Assembly (NCBI GenBank): GCA_964586235.1 | Contig: CAZPIO010000008.1 | Location: 1 to 64,000, forward strand | DNA length: 64,000 nucleotides | DNA from: JAUCQB01 sp964586235 | GTDB taxonomy: Bacteria > Planctomycetota > Phycisphaerae > UBA1845 > PWPN01 | Direction of reading: 5' to 3' | Part shown: in pieces, positions 35,379-44,467 of the stretch | How the letters are laid out: every line of letters starts with the position of its first letter | How positions within the stretch are numbered: position 1 is the stretch's first letter | Notes under the pieces: generated by a model | What the model was told of the DNA's origin: nothing | What the model saw: the letters and a program-made list of their open reading frames with translations, nothing else | Database searches by the model: none | Made by a program: the position numbers and the translations under genes

Positions 35379-36395
35379 TCATGACCCGACCGGTCGCCCA
35401 TTCTTGTCCTCAATATGGAGCAGTGAAAGGATACGCAGTTCAACGACCAGACCCAGGAGGGCGAGCGGCATCATCGCAAAGCCCGCGAAGTCGTGGAAGA
35501 ACTTCTCGGCAAACCTGCTGCCGACCGCGATCAGCAGGAACACGGTCACAACCGCCCTCGCCCAGTTGCACAGGATGGCAATGGGTATGCTCGAACAGAG
35601 CAGGATGAACTTCTGCCAGGGTGGCCGCTGGATGATGTAGGCCATGCCGGCGGCAACGGCCACGAAAGCGGTCAGCATCCTGAGCCCGCTGCAGGCCTCC
35701 GCAACGCCGATCCGAAGGTTGTCGTTCACCACCATCACGTGCCCTTCCTGCACCACGGTGATGCCCAGGAGTTCCAGGGTCATCACCGTCCCGGTGGTGG
35801 CGAGCAACTGCAGCGGTCCGGAGACGAGATTGTGTACTCTGCCCGGCAACGGGACCATCAGGAACAGGAACAGCAGGACCCAGAATGTCTTGCGGAATAC
35901 CTCCCGGCCGCCAATCAGCAGTACGAGCCCCGCAATCATCACGACAAGCGAATACCGTTCGGCGGACTCGAAGAGCGCGACCATACCGAAGGCCCGTCCC
36001 AGAAGGGCCAGGATGATGATCGCCAGCCCCCACAACGAAGGCTGAACGGTGCACTGGGCCAGTGTCTTCCGATCGGTCCAGAGCAGAGCGATCGCCACCA
36101 GCGGAATCAGCCCGCCGACTGAGTAGTTGTCATCCGTTCGCCATTCACTGATGAGGGAACTGATCACCGGCCAGTAAGACCAGAGCAGCGCTGCGAGCAC
36201 CCCTGCGACGCCGAGCCATCGAGCGCCGAGGCGGACCGATGCATCGATCTGCCACCTGCGGGCCACGGAACAACTGGTATGTGTGCCGGTCATTTTCTTG
36301 CGGTCTCCATGCGCCTTGCGACGGCGGCCTGCTCGGAGCGCCACCTGAGGTGGCCGACTCGTTCGTCTCAGCGGCGAGGTCGTTATGTGCGACAT
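35379..36395 (-). CDS. Exosortase
   Basis: A 338-aa polytopic membrane protein with about eight hydrophobic helices. The catalytic triad of the exosortase/archaeosortase family is visible: Cys235 in VAEACSGLRML, Arg280 in ILCNWARAVVTV and His301 in FFHDFAGFAMMP. It recognises C-terminal PEP-CTERM signals at the inner membrane and cleaves and probably transfers the protein. ATG 36395 is chosen because AGGAGGAG lies just upstream; ATG 36293 would shorten a 50-residue basic cytoplasmic tail. It follows the EpsI gene by 42 nt. Likely substrates are the proteins at 32760-33326 and 33397-34131. A subfamily designation (XrtX and so on) cannot be given without models. Confidence 0.93.
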   Translation of the reverse strand: MSHITTSPLRRTSRPPQVALRAGRRRKAHGDRKKMTGTHTSCSVARRWQIDASVRLGARWLGVAGVLAALLWSYWPVISSLISEWRTDDNYSVGGLIPLVAIALLWTDRKTLAQCTVQPSLWGLAIIILALLGRAFGMVALFESAERYSLVVMIAGLVLLIGGREVFRKTFWVLLFLFLMVPLPGRVHNLVSGPLQLLATTGTVMTLELLGITVVQEGHVMVVNDNLRIGVAEACSGLRMLTAFVAVAAGMAYIIQRPPWQKFILLCSSIPIAILCNWARAVVTVFLLIAVGSRFAEKFFHDFAGFAMMPLALLGLVVELRILSLLHIEDKNGRPVGS

Positions 36396-36437
36396 ATCGT
36401 TGCTCCTCCTGAAGCGGCATCGAGGAATGAGGAGGGC

Positions 36438-37184
36438 TCAGGGGTTTACGCGATCAGGTATCGAGGTGACCGCGGGGTCCGTACCGCCCACAGCGTCGGC
36501 GAGTAGACGGCGAATGAGCGGCGCTGAACCGACGGTCAGGTCAAGAAGATACTTTTCTGTCTCATATGCGGCGCTGTCGGGGCAGGTCAACTGTATTTGC
36601 GCGGAATAGCTGCCGGCGGTGTCCGCCCGCCACGCCTTGGACCGCAAGAGCGACACATCCGGACAGTAGCGGCCGTCGACGATGTAGTAGTTCAGTACCA
36701 GTATCTTCTCGGAGGTGAGGGTGCCCTTGTGGAATCGCAACAACCGGCAAGGGATCGGCGAGCCGTCGGCTCCTTTGAGTTCGAGCGACCGGCTGTCATC
36801 CAGTGTCCAGCCCGCGCCCGGGTAGCAGACCTCCGGACGGTGAGGGGAAAGGTCTCGCAGACGCACGCCATAGGCCACGAACAGGGACACCGCCTGGCTT
36901 CCGCCCCTTCGCTTGTACAGGCGGTTAATGAGGTCATCCGTGTTCGTCTTCCGCACGATCCGCTCTTCCATCGGGGTGTCCTCGCCAACCCAATCGCCGA
37001 TGTGAACCGGCAATTTCGCGAGCGTGCCCTTGGGAATCGGAACGCTGGTGGGCGGCCGTGAGTAGTACGCCGCCAATGCTCGAAAACCGCCGCCGGTCAG
37101 CAGCAGAATGACAACGCCGACCGTGATCGCAATGAAAAACGATCGGCCGGTCAGCTCGGGGCGCTTGGTAATCTCAGCTTTCAT
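36438..37184 (-). CDS. epsI: EpsI family exosortase-associated protein (DUF3485)
   Basis: A 248-aa protein. One N-terminal membrane helix (SFFIAITVGVVILLLTGGGF) is followed by a periplasmic EpsI/DUF3485 domain. LPVHIGDWVGEDTPMEE, then the signature HRPEVCYPGAGW (His115, Cys120), and LNYYIVDGRYCPD are all present. EpsI is linked to exosortases, often fused to them, in polysaccharide loci. ATG 37184 has AAGG at good spacing; the longer open frame is discounted. The order EpsI then exosortase is the reverse of the common arrangement. It is the first gene of the leftward exosortase locus. Confidence 0.92.
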   Translation of the reverse strand: MKAEITKRPELTGRSFFIAITVGVVILLLTGGGFRALAAYYSRPPTSVPIPKGTLAKLPVHIGDWVGEDTPMEERIVRKTNTDDLINRLYKRRGGSQAVSLFVAYGVRLRDLSPHRPEVCYPGAGWTLDDSRSLELKGADGSPIPCRLLRFHKGTLTSEKILVLNYYIVDGRYCPDVSLLRSKAWRADTAGSYSAQIQLTCPDSAAYETEKYLLDLTVGSAPLIRRLLADAVGGTDPAVTSIPDRVNP

Positions 37185-37703
37185 GATGGCCTTCTCCGAC
37201 AACCGCCTTCGCGGCAATGCTCTCCCATGGTCATGACGGGCAACCGTGCCTCAGCGTGCGGGAGCGAGCAAACTTATGCATCCGGAGATCGCGGCCGCTC
37301 GTCACGGATAACCACCACCAACGATTCTTGCCCCGGACAGCAGGACGGCGTGTCCGCGCGGGCGCGATCCCGATAACCTTCTGACCGCTTTTTCGGGGGT
37401 GGCTTGGCCGGCAGATCAGCCGTTTCGTCACCCGGCCGGTCTGATAAGCCACCGCACCGGCAGCTCGAATCGAAGTGCCTCATTGATGACGGTCTGTTTC
37501 GGCCCGAGAAACTTGTCCGGGAGCAACGCGTGACGATATAGGCAACGCAGCTTTTATATCCGGTCTCCCCACCGCGACCGGTCTGAGCCGCTTACCAGAC
37601 ACAATCTTATTTTGCCTATACCACCTACATTTACTATATTCTATCGACTTTGACTAGATCTCGTCAGACTGGGGCAACTGACGCGATTGGGGGAGAGGGA
37701 AGC
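37185..37703. other. Divergent intergenic region, 519 bp, with AT-rich patch
   Basis: No gene is supported. The right end (about 37590-37660) is clearly AT-rich compared with the window and contains the plus-strand promoter candidate at 37612-37640. Promoters for the leftward EpsI-exosortase locus should lie in the left half, where none was resolved. No sigma54-type GG/GC pair was found. Confidence 0.6.
37612..37640 (+). promoter_or_regulatory. Sigma70-type promoter of the large lipoprotein gene
   Basis: TTGCCT (37612-37617), a 17-nt spacer and TATATT (37635-37640) lie 63 nt upstream of ATG 37704 in an AT-rich patch. Spacing is optimal and both boxes are close to consensus. Confidence 0.6.
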
Positions 37704-40700
37704 ATGGATCTTCGACGATCACCCGGCCGGCCTTGCTGTCAAGACAGGCACTCTCGCATCCGACAGTCCGTCGTCAGCCTATTCGTCTCGTCCCGAGGAA
37801 GCCGCAACCCAAGCTTGTTCACTCCGTGTGGGGGTGTGCTGCGCCGGCTTGGCCAACTCGGTCTCCGCTTCGCACTGCTGATTGCCTGCGCGGGACAGAC
37901 GTGCATGCAACCGGGTGAGGACGTCGGCGGATACCACCCCAGGAACCCTCGCGCTGGCGACGTGATCGATCCAAACCCAGACAACACAATCGACCCGGCT
38001 TCAGTCAACGTGATGGCCGATGCCGGAGAGGACCAGACTGTCGATGAAGGCACACAGGTTGGGCTTGACGGCAGTCTCAGCACCGGCGATGGAGCGTTAA
38101 GCTACACTTGGTTCCAGGTTGCCGGAACCACGGTCGAACTCAGCGGCTACGATCAGCCGATGGCCAGCTTCACGGCCCCCCCGCCTTTGGCTGAGAGCGA
38201 AGTGTTACAGTTTCGACTGATGGTTCGCGTCAACACAGACGTTGCGGACGGCGTCTCGGTCCAGCCCGTTGTTAAGAGCGATACCGACGATGTCCAGGTG
38301 GTCGTCAGGGGGTTGGACTTTGATGGCGACGGATTGGCGGGTGCGGCGGACAACTGTCCGCAGGTGTCCAACCCAGCCCAGGAAGACGCCGACGGCGACG
38401 GTGCGGGTGATGCGTGCGACCTCTGCCCGAATGATGCGGCCAAGACCGAACCCGGTCTGGCCGGGTGCGGCAATCCGGAACCGGCCGACCCGTCTGCTGT
38501 GGATAGTGACGACGACGGCGTTCCAGACGACACTGACAACTGTCCCGACACGCCAAACGCCGACCAGGCCGACTGCGACACGAATGGTGTAGGAAATGCC
38601 TGCGAAGCTGTACCCACCCCGCTCGTGACGGTATCGTGGAGCCCGGCCAGTCCAACAGCAGGCGATGCGGTGACGTTCCAGGCCAATCCGGCCGCCTCCG
38701 AAACGAGCTGTGTTCTGGACTGGTATCTCGCCAACGGGGGCAGGCTGACCTGGGATTTCGGCGACGGCAAGATTGCGGAAGGAAATCCGGTGTCCACAGC
38801 CTACGATTCTTCAGGTACGTACACGGTTAAGGTCACCCTGGTATTGACCGCGTTGGGCCTGGGCACGTTAAGCTGTGACCAGGGTCTGACCGACGGCTCC
38901 TGCAAACAGGTCTCGGTCCCGGAGCGCGGCGCCACGGTCGTGCCGATCATCGCGGACGTCGCGGATCACACCGCGGCAGTCGGAGTCGCTTACACCAGCA
39001 GCCCGACACTGACCCAGGGGACGGCACCGGTGACCTGGTCTCTCGTCGCCGGCCCGGCCAACATGACCGTCAACACGACCACCGGCCAGGTATCCTGGCC
39101 CAACCCGGTGGCGGGCACTCACACGGTGACGATTCGCGCCGCCGGCACGACCGGCAGTGACGATGAGACGTGGGTTCTGACCGTCCAGGCCCTGCCCGTA
39201 ATCGCGGATGTTCCGGACCACTCGGCCGTGGCCGACAGTCCTTACAGCCGCAGCCCGACGCTGACTCAGGGATCTACACCGGTCACCTGGTCGCTGGTAT
39301 CGGGACCGTCCGGCGTCACGGTCAACGCGAGCACCGGTGCCGTGGCCTGGCCGAGCCCCGTGGTCGGCGCAAGCACCATCACGATTCGCGCCACTAATGC
39401 CATCGGCAGCGATTATGAAAGCTGGACGCTGACCGTCTCGGCGAGCGCGCCGGTCATCGCGGATGTTCCGGATCACACGACCACGACCGGTCTGGCTTAC
39501 AGCCGCACGCCGACCCTGGCGCAGGGCAGCATCCCCGTGACCTGGTCGCTGGTCAGCGGTCCGGCGGGGATGTCGGCCAACCCGAGCAGCGGCATTGTTT
39601 CCTGGCCCAGCCCGACGGTGGGCACCCACAGTGTGACCATTCGTGCCACCAACGGCGGCGGAAGTGACGATGAAATCTGGGCACTGACGGTCGTGCCGAT
39701 CGGCAACTTCGCGATCATCTCGGGCAAGGTCACCCGCGTCATTACCGGCGGCGGCACGGCCCCGGTCGGTAACCTTGATCTGACATTCAGCGGCAGTGGC
39801 CCCTCGACCGGGCAGAATGTCACAGCCACCACAGCGGCCGACGGCTCGTACTCGGCCCTGGTTCCCCTCGGCTGGACAGGCAGGGCAGCCGCGACGGATC
39901 CCGACACGTGGCGGCTTACGCCGGCCAGCCTGAGCTTCACGGACGTCCGAACCGCACGCCCGAGCCAGCACTTCGCTGCCGCGCGGAACTACTACGTCGC
40001 AACCACGGGCCGCGACACCGCTGACGGCACACTTGGGCGTCCGTTCGCAACTCCAAAGCGGGCGGCTTCCGCGGTGGAACCGGGAGACACGGTGTTCTTC
40101 CGCGGCGGGACCTATCGCGAGGCAACATCGACCCAGCAAGTTGTGCCCGTAATGGAAGTACTCAAGAGCGGCGCGGAAGGACATCTCATCACCTTCAGGA
40201 ATTATGGGAACGAGGTGGCGGTGTTCAGCGGTAGCATTCCGTCCATGCCCGGCAGCAAGAAGTTCGATGCGATCAGAACGGGTACGTACCCCAGCGACAC
40301 GGCCAGCGCCTCGGGCAGCGGAGTCTCGTATCTCCACTTCGAAGGCCTGATCTTCGAGGATACGGCGCGGGCGGGGATTCTGGTCTGTGGTCCGGCGGCC
40401 AAGCTCGGCTTCGAGTTGCCCGGTCCGCCCGCGATCCGCATCACGATACGCCGCTGCGTTTCACGGGGCGGCGCCGGCTGGGGCTTCCTGACCAGAGGCA
40501 AATGCAGCGAGATCATCATCGAACTCTGCGAAGCTTACAACCACTGGCAGACCGGCATCTTCCTCGGAAGAGTGTCCAAAACATACGACGATGGTCTGCC
40601 GGAAGCGGATCGCAACACCGCAAGCTACAGCGAGATCCGCGACTGCCTTGCGCACAACAACGTGAACCCGGCCACCCCGGGCAATACGGATGGGCTCGGT

Positions 40701-41405
40701 GGAAGCCACACCTGGCGATGCGCGTTCAAGGACAACGTCGTGTTCACCAACAGCGATGATGGAATCGACATCTATGCGTCAATCGAGGCCGCCATCTCCG
40801 GCAACATCGTATTCGACCACAACCATCCGGACGGGAACGGATGCGGTTTCAAGATCAGCGCGGGTGGCGGCGGCAGGCACACCGTGTCACGCAACATCGC
40901 CCTGAACAACAAGGCCTGGGCATTTGAAACGTCGAACCCGAGTAATCCGCTGACGCCCTACTACGCAAACAGCTTCTACAACAACCTGGCGTATGCCAAC
41001 GGTCGCGACGCCTTCTGCCTGGGCAGCAACGCGGTCACGGGTGTCTGGATTCTCTCCAATAACATCACGCTGGCCGGTCTCACCCGGGACTACAAGGTCT
41101 ATGATCCGAAGATCACCAATTCAGACCACAACTTCATGCGGCAGTCGGACCTTCTACTTCTCCAGCAGAATGGAGACGATCTCCATTCGCGCACTGGTGA
41201 CGCGGCCTTCTCGAACCCGGGGACGGCTATCGACACCAACTTCGTCTCAGGCTGGAGCATCGAGCAGCGGTTGGAGCACGTCCGGTCGCAGGTTCGGGCG
41301 CGGTTCACGCTCAAGGCGTCTTCACCGTGCATCGACGCCGGCACCGACGTGGGTCTTCCGTTTCTCGGCAATGCCCCGGACATGGGACCGTACGAGGCAC
41401 GGTAG
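37704..41405 (+). CDS. Large lipoprotein: PKD-like, thrombospondin type 3, Ig-like repeats and beta-helix
   Basis: A 1,233-aa protein. LRFALLIAC (Cys62) is a lipobox preceded by an unusually long N-region. ATG 37704 has GGGGGAGAGG upstream; GTG 37836 would give a compact 17-residue signal peptide. Domains: PKD/REJ-like (105-200), thrombospondin type 3 calcium repeats (202-302, DADGDGAGDACDLCPND), PKD (310-390, WDFGDGK), three Ig-like repeats (414-666), a CarboxypepD_reg-like domain (668-760), and a beta-helix (762-1233) with GDTVFFRGGTYRE, DGIDIYAS and GNGCGFKIS. The helix resembles PL9-type pectate lyases, but catalytic residues were not verified. It is transcribed away from the exosortase locus and converges on the EPS operon. 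It is probably a surface polysaccharide-binding or lyase protein. Confidence 0.8.
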   Translation: MDLRRSPGRPCCQDRHSRIRQSVVSLFVSSRGSRNPSLFTPCGGVLRRLGQLGLRFALLIACAGQTCMQPGEDVGGYHPRNPRAGDVIDPNPDNTIDPASVNVMADAGEDQTVDEGTQVGLDGSLSTGDGALSYTWFQVAGTTVELSGYDQPMASFTAPPPLAESEVLQFRLMVRVNTDVADGVSVQPVVKSDTDDVQVVVRGLDFDGDGLAGAADNCPQVSNPAQEDADGDGAGDACDLCPNDAAKTEPGLAGCGNPEPADPSAVDSDDDGVPDDTDNCPDTPNADQADCDTNGVGNACEAVPTPLVTVSWSPASPTAGDAVTFQANPAASETSCVLDWYLANGGRLTWDFGDGKIAEGNPVSTAYDSSGTYTVKVTLVLTALGLGTLSCDQGLTDGSCKQVSVPERGATVVPIIADVADHTAAVGVAYTSSPTLTQGTAPVTWSLVAGPANMTVNTTTGQVSWPNPVAGTHTVTIRAAGTTGSDDETWVLTVQALPVIADVPDHSAVADSPYSRSPTLTQGSTPVTWSLVSGPSGVTVNASTGAVAWPSPVVGASTITIRATNAIGSDYESWTLTVSASAPVIADVPDHTTTTGLAYSRTPTLAQGSIPVTWSLVSGPAGMSANPSSGIVSWPSPTVGTHSVTIRATNGGGSDDEIWALTVVPIGNFAIISGKVTRVITGGGTAPVGNLDLTFSGSGPSTGQNVTATTAADGSYSALVPLGWTGRAAATDPDTWRLTPASLSFTDVRTARPSQHFAAARNYYVATTGRDTADGTLGRPFATPKRAASAVEPGDTVFFRGGTYREATSTQQVVPVMEVLKSGAEGHLITFRNYGNEVAVFSGSIPSMPGSKKFDAIRTGTYPSDTASASGSGVSYLHFEGLIFEDTARAGILVCGPAAKLGFELPGPPAIRITIRRCVSRGGAGWGFLTRGKCSEIIIELCEAYNHWQTGIFLGRVSKTYDDGLPEADRNTASYSEIRDCLAHNNVNPATPGNTDGLGGSHTWRCAFKDNVVFTNSDDGIDIYASIEAAISGNIVFDHNHPDGNGCGFKISAGGGGRHTVSRNIALNNKAWAFETSNPSNPLTPYYANSFYNNLAYANGRDAFCLGSNAVTGVWILSNNITLAGLTRDYKVYDPKITNSDHNFMRQSDLLLLQQNGDDLHSRTGDAAFSNPGTAIDTNFVSGWSIEQRLEHVRSQVRARFTLKASSPCIDAGTDVGLPFLGNAPDMGPYEAR
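38943..39701 (+). repeat. Three tandem Ig-like domain repeats (252-255 bp)
   Basis: Units start at 38943, 39195 and 39450. Each encodes P(I/V)IADV(A/P)DH, then a Y(T/S)(S/R) ... PTL(T/A)QG block, PVTWSLV(A/S)GP and a (V/T)TIRA ... (W) ending. The close spacing and similarity indicate internal duplication within the lipoprotein gene. Confidence 0.8.
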
Positions 41406-41421
41406 TCTCATCGTGGTGATG

Positions 41422-41458
41422 GGCTCCCAGCGTTCGGGCTCATCCCCCGACGGGAGCC
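41422..41458. terminator. Possible bidirectional terminator between convergent genes
   Basis: GGCTCCC (41422-41428) pairs with GGGAGCC (41452-41458), with a 23-nt internal segment that can fold further. It lies between the convergent lipoprotein gene and the end of the EPS operon. No T-tract is seen. Confidence 0.35.
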
Positions 41459-41530
41459 GGGGCATTTGCCTGGCAGGGCCTCGCAACCGGCTCAAGTCCG
41501 CATCGTGAGCGGCGAGGGCCGCCAGGACTG

Positions 41531-42982
41531 TCAACCCGTCGGGCTGCCGCGCGGCCCGGTGCGAGCACCGGCACCGACAGGAACGATCCGCTGGTCCACG
41601 TAAATCACCTTGCCACGCGGGGACAGAGAAATCGAATCGACGAGCTGTATATCGGCTTGCAGGCGGCCGTCGAGCTTGCGGCCAAGGTTCTGGCGGATCC
41701 GCTCACGGCTGTGGCGGTCAAAACCGTTGCCAGGGACGATTCGCAGGACTGCCCGGCCCGGCGTGTCCTGGTAGAACTGGAACTGCCGGACGTTGAGGAA
41801 CGTGTCATCGTGCATGTTCATCGCGGTCCATGAGATCTCCGAGCCGTCCGACGCGATCAGCATCTCCTGAGTTCGATGACCGCGGATATCGCGGATAATC
41901 GCATGCTGCCGGCCGCAGGCCTCGCAGCGGTCGCCGGCCCATGTCGCGTAGTCGCCCGTGCGGTACCGGATGAAGGGCACCACGGTGTTGATGAATCCGG
42001 TGCCGACGATTTCCCCCTGCTGACCAGGCGCCGTGACGGGTCGGCCCTGCTCGTCCAACAGCTCGAAGCAGCCGTACGTGGGCCAGACGTGATAGTCCGT
42101 CGAGTGCTCGCATTCGGCGGCCAGGACGAGCTTCTCGGTATGACCGTAGCATGAGAAGAACCGACAACTGAACACTTCCTCGACCATCGCCCGTTGCTCG
42201 GGGTACACGATTTCCGATTCCGCGATGATCCCACGGACGTTGCGCGGCGGAGTCAACCCGGAGCGATGACAGAATTTCGCCAACGCGAACGCTGACGACG
42301 GGTACACGTGCAGAAAGCACGGGCCGATCGTGGCGACATGCTCAAGGTACCGTCGCATGTTCTCATCGGTCATGTGGAAGTTGCTGTAGTAGTGATGCCG
42401 CAGGATCGGGTCGTACTGATGCCGCAAGCCGTCTTGATTTTCCCGAACCACGCGTCCTCGGAAGACGGCCAAGGGGCACCCCACCGTGTAACCGCACCGC
42501 TGCCAACTGCCCGTGAGATGGGCGTATTCGACAGCCGAGCGATCCGCGTTGAAGTAGAAGTGCAGGGGAACGCCTCCCGTACCTCCCGTGGACACGTAAT
42601 CGACGCTGCCCGCGTTAGGCGAAGTCGCGCACATCTCAGCCAGATGATCCCGAACGGTATCCTTGTCGATCGTTGGCAGATGAGACAGATCCTCGGGCCC
42701 TGTCAGATCACCCGGGCGGAAGCCCACGCTGTCAAAGAGGTGACGATAGTAGGCCGTCTTCTCGTATGCCAGGCGACAGATGCGCCGGAGTTGCACCAGT
42801 TGATATGTCCGTGACTGCTCCGCGGACCACCACTGGGCGGAATCCACAAACCGACAGTTGGCCCGAAACCGGGATCCCAGCCAATAGCGGCTCGGGACCA
42901 GCCCCAACACACGGCCAAACCGCTCCTTAACTGGGTCGGGGAGCTTCTCCCACAGGTTCTTACGTGATAATGCCCGCTTCAT
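41531..42982 (-). CDS. CapK/PaaK-like adenylate-forming enzyme
   Basis: A 483-aa member of the phenylacetate-CoA ligase family found in capsule loci (CapK-like). The AMP/phosphate loop STGGTGGVPLHFYF, the central CYGHTEKLVLAAEC, the hinge region FIRYRTGDYATW, and DRCEACGRQ with RDIRGHRTQEML follow the PaaK order. A C-terminal lid ends in SPRGKVIYVDQR, containing the catalytic Lys. It probably activates a small carboxylic acid as an acyl-AMP or CoA thioester for polysaccharide decoration. The start is taken at ATG 42982 (MKRALSRKNLWEKLPDP), which overlaps the DUF362 gene by 23 nt; the long upstream frame is discounted. It is the last gene of the EPS operon. Confidence 0.85.
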   Translation of the reverse strand: MKRALSRKNLWEKLPDPVKERFGRVLGLVPSRYWLGSRFRANCRFVDSAQWWSAEQSRTYQLVQLRRICRLAYEKTAYYRHLFDSVGFRPGDLTGPEDLSHLPTIDKDTVRDHLAEMCATSPNAGSVDYVSTGGTGGVPLHFYFNADRSAVEYAHLTGSWQRCGYTVGCPLAVFRGRVVRENQDGLRHQYDPILRHHYYSNFHMTDENMRRYLEHVATIGPCFLHVYPSSAFALAKFCHRSGLTPPRNVRGIIAESEIVYPEQRAMVEEVFSCRFFSCYGHTEKLVLAAECEHSTDYHVWPTYGCFELLDEQGRPVTAPGQQGEIVGTGFINTVVPFIRYRTGDYATWAGDRCEACGRQHAIIRDIRGHRTQEMLIASDGSEISWTAMNMHDDTFLNVRQFQFYQDTPGRAVLRIVPGNGFDRHSRERIRQNLGRKLDGRLQADIQLVDSISLSPRGKVIYVDQRIVPVGAGARTGPRGSPTG

Positions 42983-44462
42983 TATCTGTCTCGGCAGCCT
43001 CGATCCGCCCTTCCCATCCGAAGTGCGGCTTGAAGGCGGCAGATGACCCGTTGACATCGACGAGGTTCCCGGAGAATCGGGCATCGTTGGACCGCGCTTC
43101 AATATCCGCAAATCCGGGCAGGCCGGACAGCAACGGATGCCTCGCGGTTGCCCTGGAAAGAACCGGCAGTCGGCGAGGGTCAAAGCCCATCAGCCGGGCG
43201 CAAGCCACATCCACCGTCACCGGATTGAAGCCGGCCACCACCACTCCCGCCGGCTTTGGCGTCGGATCCAGCGGCCCGTTTCCTTCGCCGCCAATGATCC
43301 CGTCCACGACACTGAAGAATTGCCGGGCCGGCCGATCGCCAAGCCTGCCCTGGCTGTCCGCGTAGAGCAGGATGCGGTTGAGGTCGAGCACCATCCGCCA
43401 GGTCGTGTCGTTGCCATACCAGTTGCCGGAACGGATCGTGCCGTTGTTGGTGTCCCCGAATACGCGTTTCCCCAGCGACTTCGCGGGCTTCGCAACCGCC
43501 GAGCGTAAGGGGCCCAGCAGCGGGAAGACCCGTCTGAAGCCGGTCATCAAGCCCCGCTCCATGCGATGGAGCAGCCCGTCGTCGGCAAACTGGTCGCCGC
43601 CCTGCGACGGCGTTCCCTCACGATGATGAGGCAGCCAGTTCTTGTTGCCGTTGATGCCGACGAGGTTCTTCAGGTTAACGGTAATGCCGGTTTTCTTGTG
43701 GGTCTTGAGCTTGGGGAGGCTGATCACGACATCGGCGTCCAGAACCGTCTTCGAGATCAGGTACTCGTGAACGTCGTCATGGTGGTGGCGGCGGATCTCG
43801 CTCGTATCGTACTCCGAGCCGTACAGCCGATGGCAGAGATGGTTGATTTCGGCAAACTCGGAATCCAGACCGAGGTTCACTCTGACATAGCCGGCCGGGT
43901 CGCCCGGAAGCGGCTCATGGCCGACGATGACGCCGTCAATCTTGCGGGCCCGCTCGGGACGCAGGTCGTAGACCTCGACCTCAAAGCCCGCGTGGCGGCG
44001 GTAGAAGTCCTGGATCTCTTGCAGGCCGGCGATGCGTGCGATGGCCTCGAAATCCGCGTCGTTGTGAGGGGCGTCGGCGATGATGATCCGGCCGCAGCCC
44101 TCCAAGGCAAGGTAGGCATAATCCAACACCGCTCGGATCACGGAACCGTGGGTGATCAGGCAGTCGCCGTGGCCCGGCCGCGTCTCCCGGAACTCGCGCA
44201 CGAAGTTGGGCTTCAAAACGACCGTGTCCCCCCGCTTGATGATGCCTTGGAGGGGATTCCATCCCGCCGAGAGGCTCCGGTCCGCGTCCAGTTCCAGCAG
44301 TTGCAGAGCCTGCCGGACCGCGGCGTATGCGGCGTTCGGACCGGGCGAGCGCGGCCCGCCCCTGAAAGGATACTCCGGGTAGCATTCCTGCGGCGAATAA
44401 GGGGGCGATTGCGGATAAGCACCATGCCCCGCGGAAATCGCAACGGATCGCGACGTCAACAT
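42960..44462 (-). CDS. DUF362 domain-containing protein
   Basis: A 500-aa protein. VVLKPNFVREFRE, GHGDCLITHGSVIRAVLDYA, IIIADAPHNDADFE and VVISLPKLKTHKKTGITVNLKN are the ordered DUF362 hallmarks. There is no ferredoxin-type Cys cluster at the C-terminus, unlike some members. ATG 44462 is chosen: the preceding GT stop is at 44468, giving a 5-nt gap. It overlaps the CapK-like gene downstream by 23 nt, so the two are likely coupled. DUF362 proteins are of uncertain biochemical function; this form recurs in polysaccharide loci. Confidence 0.85.
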   Translation of the reverse strand: MLTSRSVAISAGHGAYPQSPPYSPQECYPEYPFRGGPRSPGPNAAYAAVRQALQLLELDADRSLSAGWNPLQGIIKRGDTVVLKPNFVREFRETRPGHGDCLITHGSVIRAVLDYAYLALEGCGRIIIADAPHNDADFEAIARIAGLQEIQDFYRRHAGFEVEVYDLRPERARKIDGVIVGHEPLPGDPAGYVRVNLGLDSEFAEINHLCHRLYGSEYDTSEIRRHHHDDVHEYLISKTVLDADVVISLPKLKTHKKTGITVNLKNLVGINGNKNWLPHHREGTPSQGGDQFADDGLLHRMERGLMTGFRRVFPLLGPLRSAVAKPAKSLGKRVFGDTNNGTIRSGNWYGNDTTWRMVLDLNRILLYADSQGRLGDRPARQFFSVVDGIIGGEGNGPLDPTPKPAGVVVAGFNPVTVDVACARLMGFDPRRLPVLSRATARHPLLSGLPGFADIEARSNDARFSGNLVDVNGSSAAFKPHFGWEGRIEAAETDNEAGIIT

Positions 44463-44467
44463 GGGAT

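Noticed and set aside
37185..37611. Sigma54 promoter upstream of EpsI, as in some PEP-CTERM systems
   Set aside because: No GG-N10-GC pair with the TGGCAC/TTGC cores was found on the minus strand.
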